From positions 796,990 to 834,129 of the forward strand of contig NZ_LOJP01000001.1 in assembly GCF_001553785.1 (NCBI RefSeq): 37,140 nucleotides of DNA, given 5' to 3'. Under the pieces are notes generated by a model, which made no database searches, had not been told where the DNA came from, and saw only the letters and a program-made list of their open reading frames with translations. The position numbers were made by a program, and so were the translations under genes. Source of the DNA: Actinoplanes sp. TFC3. GTDB taxonomy: Bacteria > Actinomycetota > Actinomycetes > Mycobacteriales > Micromonosporaceae. Of the stretch, positions 1 to 6,748 are shown piece after piece (position 1 is the stretch's first letter; every line of letters begins with the position of its first letter).

Positions 1-243
1 GTTGCGGGTTCTGGTGCTATTGCCGCGCTCGTCCTCCAGATAGTTGAGGAACGCCGACACGGTCTCCGCGTCCAGGTCGGCCCAGTCCAGGTTCGCGGGC
101 GGAGTGCCGGTTCGCTGCTGGACGAAGACCAGCAGCAGGCGCAGCGCATCGCGGTAGGCGGCGACGGTGCACGGGCTGGCCTGACGCTGCCTGGCCAGCC
201 GGTCGGTGAAGAACGCTTGCAGTGTGGCGGCGATCATCGTCAT
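1..243 (-). CDS. Tyrosine recombinase, N-terminal part, cut by the window edge
   Basis: Only the first 81 codons are in the window. They begin with MTMIAATLQAFFTDRLARQR and continue through a helical stretch (TVAAYRDALRLLLVFVQQ, then LDWADLDAETVSAFLNYLED) typical of the SAM-like core-binding domain of phage-type integrases. This domain grips the recombination site; the catalytic domain would lie beyond base 1. The ATG at 243-241 overlaps the stop codon of the upstream recombinase fragment (240-242) in an ATGA arrangement, so the two were translationally coupled. Two overlapping recombinases on one strand resemble the tandem integrases of recombinase-in-trio elements, with this as the last gene; that element assignment is inference. 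Whether the protein is intact cannot be judged here. Confidence 0.8.
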   Translation of the reverse strand, partial: MTMIAATLQAFFTDRLARQRQASPCTVAAYRDALRLLLVFVQQRTGTPPANLDWADLDAETVSAFLNYLEDERGNSTRTRN

Positions 244-578
244 GAGCGGGCCGCCTTTCCGATGCCTTCGCGGCGGCCCGCGGCCAGCGCTGGCCGCGGG
301 CCGGACAGGTAGGCCACCACGGCCTCACCGACCTCGACAGGCAACGGGAGCCGATCCTCGCGCCGGCCCTTGCCCCGGACGGCGATCTCACCGCTGCGCC
401 AATCGACATTATCCAGCAGAAGCCGGGCCACCTCGATCGACCGCAACCCCAGCCGGGCCACCAGCATCAGGATCGCGTAGTCGCGCACCTCGACCGCGGT
501 GTCACGCGGACAGCGGTCCAGCGAACGTCGGACGTCGGCGTCGTCGGTGGCACCGAGGCCATGCGCCAGCCGCCGACC
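240..578 (-). pseudogene. Tyrosine recombinase remnant with deleted catalytic core
   Basis: The reading frame encodes the start of an integrase catalytic domain: DADVRRSLDRC, then RDYAILMLVARLGLRSIEVA with the first catalytic arginine in the LGLR motif, then LDNVDWRSGEIAVRGKG and the catalytic lysine strand. After VVAYL the protein ends within 20 residues, so the HxxR box, the H/W box and the tyrosine nucleophile are all missing, roughly 150 residues of a normal domain. The N-terminal core-binding domain is also absent; the frame is closed by a stop at 606-608. The truncation coincides with a perfect palindrome at 274-303. The stop still overlaps the next gene by ATGA, so the 3' end looks original and the missing part an internal deletion. 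Not expected to be active. Confidence 0.8.
274..303. repeat. Perfect 30-nt palindrome at the integrase deletion joint
   Basis: The two 15-nt halves (cggcccgcggccagc and its reverse complement) meet without a spacer at 288/289. It lies exactly where the recombinase fragment stops matching its family. It may be the scar of a deletion or fold-back event, or a cruciform-forming site. It is translated in frame as SGPRPALAAGR. Confidence 0.85.
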
Positions 579-605
579 GGATGCACCGCCGCACCGGGGG
601 CACGT

Positions 606-1063
606 CTATGAACTGCAACAACGGACGGCGATCAGGCGGCAACTGATCGTGCGGAGCGACTTTGTGCTGCCATGACAGGCGTAGCGGCGCCCTGATGTAG
701 CGCTCGGGGCGCCGTCCTGCCGAGCAGTAGGCGAGTCGGTGTTGTGCCTCGCAGCGCCAGGTAGGGATGCCCGAAAAGCCATGGGCTGGTACGTGAGAAG
801 CGGTATGGGCGGGATGCCGGCGCCGCAGAGGGTCACGAGCTTCCCCTCGCGTGTGATGGTGTGCAAAGCAGATTGCGTTGCAACACCATCCAGGCGCCGG
901 TAACAGCTGGGATTACCGGAGTCGATTCGCCCTCCATCGGCACAGGGAAGATAGCTCCTTGGCTGACGGAAACATGACATGGTTTCACTAGATCGCCGCA
1001 TGTCAGAATGTGGGGCTGCGCCGCGACGGTGCGGCCCCGCATCCGTCATGGACGTAGTAGGGG
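606..1063. other. Gene-poor stretch between recombinase remnant and nuclease operon
   Basis: No convincing gene is visible on either strand; the open frames here have no recognisable domain and lack good ribosome binding sites. An inverted repeat lies at 855-890, with arms gatggtgt (855-862) and acaccatc (883-890). A second, GC-rich imperfect hairpin lies around 1012-1038. The promoter of the operon starting near 1070 should be here, but I cannot place its -10 and -35 boxes with confidence. The first gene of a recombinase trio would be expected in this place and is not recognisable. Confidence 0.5.
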
Positions 1064-1069
1064 TTGTCG

Positions 1070-1636
1070 TTGAATCCGGATGAACTCGCGGTCTTCGAGG
1101 GCCAATTGCGTGCACTGGTCGCGGATCACGGTCTGGGATGGGTGCTGGCGAGCGTCGATGAAGCCGTCGCTGACGGGATTCTGCAGGAGCGCACGCTGCA
1201 AAAGCCGCGGAGGGCTCGGCGGACCGAGGCTGTCTTCTACGAGACGATGGGGATCATCGACGTGGAAGAGCCGATTGCCGCCGCGGCCTCGTCGACGGGA
1301 GAACGATCGCACGGCCAGGGCGCAGGCGGGGACGTCGGTGTCACGGTACGCGCGTACACGCCGCAAGAACGCATCGCCTTGATCATCGAATCGGTGCAGC
1401 GCGTCGTGGTGGAACTTCCCGAGGCGGCCGCCCAGACGCGGGTGAATCTATCGGAAGCCGCTCATGAACCGACCGAGGATATTGTCGTCAAGTTCGTTGG
1501 CGATGACGACTGGGAGCAGCAGGCCGACGCCACATCACCGCTCGGCTTCGGGCAACGTCAGATCGCCAGTGATCCGCAACGACGAAGCAGCCTCAACACG
1601 GCACTCGAAGCGCTCAAGCGGGGGGTGCTCGGATGA
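1070..1636 (+). CDS. Uncharacterised 188-aa protein, partner of a putative nuclease
   Basis: I do not recognise a named family. The N-terminal 40 residues (PDELAVFEGQLRALVADHGL, then WVLASVDEAVADG) look helical and amphipathic. A variable linker rich in Ala, Gly and Arg follows, then a helical block (TPQERIALIIESVQRVVVEL) and an acidic segment containing VKFVGDDDWEQQ. There is no signal peptide or membrane segment, so it is probably cytoplasmic. A TTG start at 1070 is preferred over the TTG at 1064 because AGTAGGGG (1056-1063) then sits 6 nt upstream. The stop overlaps the next start by ATGA, indicating coupled translation and probably a shared function. It might regulate or recruit the downstream nuclease-like protein; that is inference. 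Confidence 0.7.
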   Translation: MNPDELAVFEGQLRALVADHGLGWVLASVDEAVADGILQERTLQKPRRARRTEAVFYETMGIIDVEEPIAAAASSTGERSHGQGAGGDVGVTVRAYTPQERIALIIESVQRVVVELPEAAAQTRVNLSEAAHEPTEDIVVKFVGDDDWEQQADATSPLGFGQRQIASDPQRRSSLNTALEALKRGVLG

Positions 1637-2313
1637 CCTCGATGGACGATTTGCTGCGCCAGGTGCGGTCGTTGCTGGGCACGACGGGCACTCCGTATGC
1701 TGGTCCGGCAGAGGCGCACGACGTCTACGAGGCGTATGTGTTTGCCCTGGTCGTCGCCGTGGCGCGGCGTTCCGGCGCGAGCGTCGATTTCCGGACCGTG
1801 ACCGGGGAACATACCAACAACATTGTGCTCCGTAAGGACCCCGGGCTGATGCACACCTCAACCCATCCGTACACCCATGCGGAGATCACCTTCCTTCCCA
1901 ACGTCCCCCCGTTGGAAGCTCACGTGGGCGTGCGGGTGCAGGGCAAGTCGCGTGTCCTGCACGAGTGCGACGTTCTGGTGTTGCCGCAGGAGGAGGCGAA
2001 TCGGTGCCGATCCGGCCAGGTCGCTCCGCGTACTACTAAGGCGTTGCTGGCGGTGGAGTGCAAGTTTTACACCTCCCATCTCAAACTCGGGCTCGCCCGG
2101 GGATTCGAGGGACTACATGCCGATCTGGGGATCCGACACACGATGTTTGTGTCGAACTTGCCCGCTCCCCGGGTAGCCCGATACCTGAGCCACCGCGGAC
2201 GAAGGTGGGAGCAAACCGTCCGGCCTGGGGCGCCGCAAGTGGACCACCTGGAAACCCTGGTGCGTGAAGCGTTCAAGTTTCACTGCGCCCGCAACGGCGT
2301 CGTTCTGGCATAG
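1633..2313 (+). CDS. Putative PD-(D/E)XK nuclease-fold protein
   Basis: This 226-aa cytoplasmic protein carries what looks like a restriction-endonuclease-type active site. An early helix holds HDVYEAYVFALVVAVAR. The core then reads LHECDVLVL, a strand with an acidic metal ligand, and after about 20 residues LLAVECKFY, the E-x-K signature. A helix with LGLARGFEGLHADLG and a strand FVSNL follow, matching the alpha-beta order of PD-(D/E)XK enzymes such as Mrr-like and Holliday-junction nucleases. The likely catalytic set is Glu in the first helix, Asp of ECDV, and Glu and Lys of ECK. No DNA-binding domain is obvious; the upstream partner, with which it overlaps by 4 nt, may supply specificity. 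Family identity and substrate are unproven; a defence or mobile-element role is suggested only by the neighbouring recombinases. Confidence 0.7.
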   Translation: MTSMDDLLRQVRSLLGTTGTPYAGPAEAHDVYEAYVFALVVAVARRSGASVDFRTVTGEHTNNIVLRKDPGLMHTSTHPYTHAEITFLPNVPPLEAHVGVRVQGKSRVLHECDVLVLPQEEANRCRSGQVAPRTTKALLAVECKFYTSHLKLGLARGFEGLHADLGIRHTMFVSNLPAPRVARYLSHRGRRWEQTVRPGAPQVDHLETLVREAFKFHCARNGVVLA

Positions 2314-3094
2314 CTTCATATCGTCCATACCGCGTGACGTTGTGATCACGGCATCACCATCGTGCCGTCGACACCGCCTGACCACCAAAACCGGCGGCTG
2401 ACCAACTTCTCACGCACAACCCGACGTCCGGACATGCCGATGCAGTGCATCCACGTCCGCTCGGTGGCGAACCCGGTCGGTATTTCCGGTGCTGACGCGG
2501 CTGGCTACGTGGCGGGGCCGGAGCTTTTACTTAGTCGGCCGTTGATGGCTGCTTCGCCGGTGAGGACAGCCGTTCGGTCAGCCGTGTGCGGGCCTGCTCG
2601 GAGGCCGAGTGCGCGGTGTGAGCGAGGTCGATGTGACGTTGCGCGGATGCTCGGCGTTGTGTCGCACGGCGCTGCGCGAGTTCGGCGTACGCAATCAAGG
2701 CCGCTATCCGTTGCTGGGGGGTTTCGGCGGGATCGGCCACCTGTCCATCGCAAGCGATGCGTCCGGATCGGGCAAGATCGGCGGACCGGGCACTTCGTTT
2801 CGTGGGGGTAGCGGTATCGCTCAGCTAGGTGTTCGAGTCGATGGAACGCGACGCCGAGCCTTGGTCTCCTCCGCAGTCGAGGCGGAGAACACCGATCTCG
2901 CCCGGCAGGTGGGGGCGGGCGCTCGAGGTTCCGCCGCGCGCATGACGCGTCGACTGGTTCATGGTCAACAGCAGCGCAACCGGCTACCACGGCGCACCTA
3001 AGGGTTGACTTTCGCTATCCGGGTATCGACGTACGTATCGTGGGCGGTGGAGGAGCACCCCGCCTGTCCGTCTTCGGGTTCGGAGGCCGTCGCT
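2314..3094. other. Sparse region after the nuclease operon
   Basis: Apart from a possible 69-aa gene on the minus strand (2531-2740), I see no supported coding sequence. Several frames are open on both strands, but their proteins are Arg/Pro/Ser-rich and look like out-of-frame translations. A short inverted repeat (cgtga at 2333-2337 and tcacg about 8 nt later) follows the nuclease stop and could be a weak terminator. The ribosome binding site cggagg of the AraC gene is at 3081-3086. Confidence 0.45.
2531..2740 (-). CDS. Small helical hypothetical protein
   Basis: A 69-aa protein from a GTG at 2740-2738. It is rich in Ala, Arg, Gln and Glu, with regularly spaced hydrophobic residues (RIAALIAYAELAQRR, then HIDLAHTAHSASEQARTRL), suggesting one long amphipathic helix or coiled coil with a disordered tail. 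No domain is recognised and no signal peptide is present. The frame stays open upstream to about 2824, so the true start could be earlier; no strong ribosome binding site precedes the GTG. The helical periodicity is better than in overlapping frames, which is the main reason to keep it. It may be a remnant. Confidence 0.4.
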   Translation of the reverse strand: MADPAETPQQRIAALIAYAELAQRRATQRRASAQRHIDLAHTAHSASEQARTRLTERLSSPAKQPSTAD

Positions 3095-4531
3095 ATGGCA
3101 GAACCTGCAGTGTCACCGGTGCGATCGTCCTCGGTCACCGCACATGACGCCGCTGAGATCGCCGATTTCATCCGGCAGATGTATGTCGGCAATCGACTGA
3201 CCTTCACCGAGTTCCGTGACCGCCGCTCCGCATTCCAGGCGCGGGTCGGCGCGGCGGCCGACGTTTCCCACGCGCGGGTGCGCAGCACCATCGACTATCA
3301 GACGATGACGGAGCCGTTCGGCCAGTTCGTGTTCTTCGCCGTCCGTCATGGCCAGCTACGGGTCCATGACGGCGAGCACGACATCTGTGTCGCCCGTGGT
3401 GAGGTCGGGTTGAACCGGGCCGGCTCCGCGGCGCGTGTCAGCGCCGAGGACATCGGCATCGACGTCTTGCAGTTGCCTGCTACCCGATTGGACCGGATCG
3501 CCGGCGAGATCGCCGGTCTCGCGCCGGGAGAGCTGGAGTTCCATGCGACCACTGCGGTGTCCGCGGCGATGGGTACCTACTGGTGGTCCCTGATAGCAAT
3601 GCTCGGCGGGGCCCTGTCGGCGGTCGACTCTCCGATGAACTTCCCGCTGATCGCCGAGGAGATGATCCGAGCTGCGGCCGTGGGCGCCCTGCATGTCTTC
3701 CCGAACACCACCATGACCCGCCAGCACACTCCGGGACCGGGGCAGGTGGGTCCGGCCGCGCTGCGCCGCGCGGTGGCCTTCATCGACGCGAACGCCGAAC
3801 TGCCGGTGACCTTGTCCGAGGTCGCCGCAGCGGCCGGGACCAGCCCGCGCGCACTGCAGTACGCGTTTCGCCGCCACTACGACACCACCCCGCTGGGCTA
3901 CGCCCGCCGGGTACGGCTCGAACGCGCACACCGGGAGTTGCAAGCCGCCGACCCGGCCCGCGGGGACACCGTCGCGGCGATTGCCGCCCGCTGGGGGTTC
4001 GCGAAACCCGACCGGTTTGCCGCGGTCTACCGCGACACTTACGGCATCCTGCCCAGGCACACCCTGCGGCATTTGACGCCCATCTACCGTGACAGGAGGA
4101 CACCATGCCCCCAGCAGCGAGAAGCACCTTCATCACGACCCACCCGGAACAGGCACACGACAGACTTCCACCCGCGGCGCAGCCGCTGGGACCTGGAACG
4201 TGTGTCGATGGACGAACCGTCCAACATGCTGACTCTCGACGTGCAGGTACAACCGGTCGACGCCGTGTGGATCTCCCGAGCCGTCCGAGATGAGCCGCCT
4301 GCGGCTGGACCCGCTGCCGGCGCCGTGCCTCGCGCGTTGCAGTACGCGTTCCGCCGCCACGACGACACCACCATTGGCTACGCTCAACGCGAACTACAGG
4401 GCGCTGGTCCCTTCAGGGGCGACACCGTCGCCGCGATCGCCGCCCACTGGGGTTTGCCAAACTCAACCGGTTCGCCGCCCCGCTACCGCGCAGCGTTCGG
4501 CTTCCTGCCCAGCCACACTCTGCGCCACTGA
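3095..4531 (+). CDS. AraC-family regulator with read-through C-terminal extension
   Basis: Residues 1-326 make a complete AraC-family protein. An N-terminal sensing domain (HARVRSTIDYQTMTEP, then FGQFVFFAVRHGQLRV) resembles the AraC-binding-like domain of RipA- or AraC-type proteins. The C-terminal double helix-turn-helix runs from LRRAVAFIDANAELPVTLSE through SPRALQYAFRRHYDTTPLGY to VAAIAARWGF and HTLRH. The ATG at 3095 has cggagg 8 nt upstream. Family members normally stop just after TLRH. Here a run of three T at 4072-4074 turns the expected CAT-TGA into CAT-TTG-ACG, so translation runs on for 152 codons through the adjacent AraC remnant. Either the product carries a 16-kDa tail or this is a recent frameshift. 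The DNA-binding part itself looks intact. Targets are unknown. Confidence 0.75.
   Translation: MAEPAVSPVRSSSVTAHDAAEIADFIRQMYVGNRLTFTEFRDRRSAFQARVGAAADVSHARVRSTIDYQTMTEPFGQFVFFAVRHGQLRVHDGEHDICVARGEVGLNRAGSAARVSAEDIGIDVLQLPATRLDRIAGEIAGLAPGELEFHATTAVSAAMGTYWWSLIAMLGGALSAVDSPMNFPLIAEEMIRAAAVGALHVFPNTTMTRQHTPGPGQVGPAALRRAVAFIDANAELPVTLSEVAAAAGTSPRALQYAFRRHYDTTPLGYARRVRLERAHRELQAADPARGDTVAAIAARWGFAKPDRFAAVYRDTYGILPRHTLRHLTPIYRDRRTPCPQQREAPSSRPTRNRHTTDFHPRRSRWDLERVSMDEPSNMLTLDVQVQPVDAVWISRAVRDEPPAAGPAAGAVPRALQYAFRRHDDTTIGYAQRELQGAGPFRGDTVAAIAAHWGLPNSTGSPPRYRAAFGFLPSHTLRH
4105..4531 (+). pseudogene. Decayed AraC-family gene, second of three paralogues
   Basis: A preserved ribosome binding site (gacaggagg) lies before ATG 4105. 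The first frame gives MPPAARSTFITTHPEQAHD, matching MSAPVHSRFATTDPEQAQ of the third paralogue. The match then continues in another frame as DFHPRRSRW and EPSNMLTLDVQVQPVDAVWI (compare DFHFEHERW and MSNTLTIAMDLKPMDTLWI). A short piece in a third frame (SRLRLDPLPAP, near 4290) follows. The sequence then jumps straight into the second helix-turn-helix (RALQYAFRRHDDTT), with several further residues lost, and ends HTLRH-stop. At least two frameshifts and a deletion of most of the sensor domain are therefore present. Its remains are read as the tail of the preceding gene. Confidence 0.85.
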
Positions 4532-4532
4532 A

Positions 4533-4587
4533 CGAACGGCACCGCATCGAACGGCACCGCATCGAACGGCACCGCATCGAACGGCAC
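4533..4587. repeat. 15-bp tandem repeat, 3.7 copies
   Basis: The unit cgaacggcaccgcat occurs at 4533-4547, 4548-4562 and 4563-4577, with a partial copy at 4578-4587. The copies are identical. It starts 2 nt after the stop of the AraC remnant, in the gap before the third AraC gene. Identity suggests recent slippage; copy number may vary between strains. There is no spacer diversity, so it is not a CRISPR array. Confidence 0.95.
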
Positions 4588-4668
4588 TGAACTCAACAGC
4601 ACGTTGCCGACGTCACCGCATTGACGTCTCATCATCGATGCAGGACCACTTGAAGGAGGTGGAACGGA

Positions 4669-5628
4669 ATGAGTGCACCGGTGCACAGCAGGTTCGCTAC
4701 AACCGATCCGGAGCAGGCGCAGGCTCTGATCGCGGACGCCTACGCAGACAACAACCTGCGGATCAGTGGCGACACGTCGGACTTCCACTTCGAGCACGAG
4801 CGGTGGGCTGCCGGCATGATGTAGGTGAGCCTGATGTCCAACACCCTCACCATCGCGATGGACCTCAAGCCGATGGACACCCTGTGGATCTGCGACATCA
4901 GGAGAGCGACCCTCCAGAACGAGGTTGAGCATGTGACCCGGCACTACGGGGTCGGTGACGTCTTCCTGGCCGCGCCCCTCGCGATTGAGTACCGCAACGA
5001 GCTGCAGGGCTACGCCGACCGGCCCGTCGGCCTCGATCCGAGCGTGTTCTGCGAGGTGACCGGAGACGAAGCTTTCGACCCGTTGAGCCGGCTGCGGCTG
5101 GACCCGCTACCGCTGCAGGCGGCGGCGTCGTGGCGGCGGACCGTGGACTTCGTCAAGGACAGCGTGCTCAGCCAGCCCGAGGCAGCGGCCAACCCGCTCC
5201 TCGTCGGCAGCGCCCAGCGGTTGCTTGCCGCGACCCTGCTCCACGGCTACGGCATGGAGCCTGCCGAGCACGCCGAAATACGCCGGGATGCGACGTCCGC
5301 TTCGGTGCGGCGCGCCGTCGCGTTCATCCAGAACAACCCGGAACTTGACATCAGCGTCGCCGACATCGCCCGCGCCGCCCATGTATCAGTGCGTGCGGTG
5401 CAACTGGCGTTCCGCCGGCACCTGGACACCACCCCGATGCGCTACCTACGCCGCGTCCGTCTTGACCTTGCCCGCACCGATCTGCAAGCAGCAGACCGCG
5501 TCGACGGCACCACCGTCACCGCCGTCGCCATGCGATGGGGCTTCGCCGACCTGAGCCGCTTCGCCGCCGAATTTCGCGCAGCCTACGGTGAGCATCCGCA
5601 CGTGACCCTGCGGCGAACGGGTGACTGA
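4669..5628 (+). pseudogene. AraC-family regulator interrupted by an in-frame TAG codon
   Basis: An ideal ribosome binding site (aaggaggt, 4653-4660) precedes ATG 4669. The first 51 codons (MSAPVHSRFATTDPEQAQAL through FHFEHERWAAGMM) end at TAG 4822-4824, and the same frame continues without a gap at GTG 4825 (SLMSNTLTIAMDLKPMDTLW). Together the two parts make a normal 319-residue AraC-family protein: AraC-binding-like N-terminal domain, a middle helical region with RLRLDPLPLQAAASWRRTVD, and the double HTH (SVRRAVAFIQNN, then VRAVQLAFRRHLDTTPMRY, then VAMRWGFADLSRFAAEF). Without suppression only a 51-aa peptide and perhaps a re-initiated 268-aa product (GTG 4825 or ATG 4834) would be made. The HTH part shows no other damage, so the nonsense change looks recent. 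A sequencing error cannot be excluded. Confidence 0.85.
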
Positions 5629-5664
5629 GCAGGAACGAACCCGTAACCAGGAGGTGGTGCTCAG

Positions 5665-6232
5665 TCATGAAGGGCTGCGGTGATCCCGCGACTGCGCGGC
5701 AAGACCGCGGGCGCGTTCGCTCAGTGAACGAGATGTCGCCACGAGTTCAGCACTGACCGCCGCCAGGTCATTACGTCGCTGCGGGCGGATTGCCGCAGGA
5801 CCGCGGTCGACGGTTGACGACACCTTCCTGCCGGCGGCTGGCGTAGAAACGGTCAACAAACTGTCGACGTCCAAGACCTTCAGTACATAGGCGACTGTCC
5901 CACCGGCGTTCTCCACGCGGACGCGGCCTCCCGCGGCAGTGGTGAGATCACGACAGCTGACCAGAGCGGCCACCGAGGCCGCATCGAAGAAAGTCACAGC
6001 CTTCAGGTCGATCGTGATCGTACGGTGGCCCGCCGCCACCGCCTCAGCCACGGCAGCCGGCAGCCGGCAGAAGAGCGCAACTGTCGCGATCGAACTCGCC
6101 CCGCGCGCACAACCGGACCGCGCCCGGCCTGTCCACATCGGCGACGCCGATAACCGCAGGCCCGGCTGCTCGCTCAAAGCGGCGCCCACCATTACTCGCG
6201 CTGTCCAGGGCCCGATCCACACCTTCCCCCAA
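5665..6232 (-). pseudogene. STAS-domain (anti-sigma factor antagonist-like) gene, frameshifted
   Basis: The second half encodes a clear STAS domain: HRTITIDLKAVTFFDAASVA, with the serine-containing loop where SpoIIAA-like proteins are phosphorylated (the position before ASVAAL is Ala-Ala rather than a plain Ser), then VRVENAGGTVAYVLKVLDVD. The first strand (AVRLCARGEFDRDSCALLPA) lies in another frame. The two are separated by a tandem 7-bp duplication, agccggc, at 6055-6061 and 6062-6068 (plus-strand sequence). Removing one copy restores ...CALLPAAVAEAVAAGH in one frame. A 40-residue Arg/Ser-rich tail follows the domain. Such proteins normally titrate anti-sigma factors; no partner kinase is adjacent. 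The start is uncertain: TTG 6232 or GTG 6220. Confidence 0.8.
6055..6068. repeat. 7-bp direct duplication that breaks the STAS frame
   Basis: Two adjacent copies of agccggc. Deleting one copy joins the two halves of the STAS coding sequence in frame, so the duplication is the probable inactivating event. Confidence 0.85.
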
Positions 6233-6299
6233 CCGTCGCCCCCCGAACCGTCAGCACCCCGTGTGAGCCGACCCGGCTCGACCTCCAGCCTCGCCACGA

Positions 6300-6748
6300 C
6301 GAACCGCCCGTACTACCGGGAAAAGCGCCGGTTCCTACGGCTTGCCCTAAGCGCAAAACGAACCCAGCGGCCACCTCGTCAGCGCGAAGCCAACCGGAGC
6401 AATCACGCGATTCACGCAGGCTCACGGCTGGTCGACGCGGGCCGGCGATGAGGACATAGGCCAGTGGCGCGGCGCTGTCCGCCAACGCACTGTCATGCCG
6501 CAGATATTGCGCGTTTGGGAGCACCGCGGCGCGGTAGAAAGCCCAGAGTCGGCGGCCACGATCTCGTTGAGGGAACTCCCCCGATTGCCTGGCCATGACC
6601 GCCGGAGTCCTTGACAAGCGCGTCTGCCGGATTGCCCGCGGGGTCGAACTCGGTCAGGTGCCGAAAGGGCAGGGGCTGCATATACCGCCCCAAAGTGTAA
6701 CCCTCAAATAGTTTGCGACCCCAACTAACGAGCCTGGAATGGCACCCC
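6300..6748. other. Intergenic stretch upstream of the MarR gene
   Basis: No supported gene. The frames that are open on the minus strand (ending at 6192 and 6493) have no domain-like content. The stretch must hold the promoter of the STAS gene (minus) and of the MarR gene (plus). The AT-rich segment around 6680-6715 is the most promoter-like part but I cannot assign boxes. Confidence 0.45.
6705..6715. promoter_or_regulatory. Possible MarR operator
   Basis: The sequence caaatagtttg is an inverted repeat (CAAA and TTTG around TAG) in a locally AT-rich stretch 33 nt before the MarR start codon. MarR proteins usually autoregulate through short AT-rich palindromes in their own promoters. Assignment by position and symmetry only. 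Confidence 0.35.

Noticed and set aside
833..1115. Minus-strand frames of 69 and 169 codons upstream of the nuclease operon
   Set aside because: No ribosome binding site, no domain, and composition typical of non-coding frames; one runs into the start of the operon.
4533..4587. CRISPR-like direct repeats
   Set aside because: The units are 15 bp, contiguous and without spacers; a simple tandem repeat.
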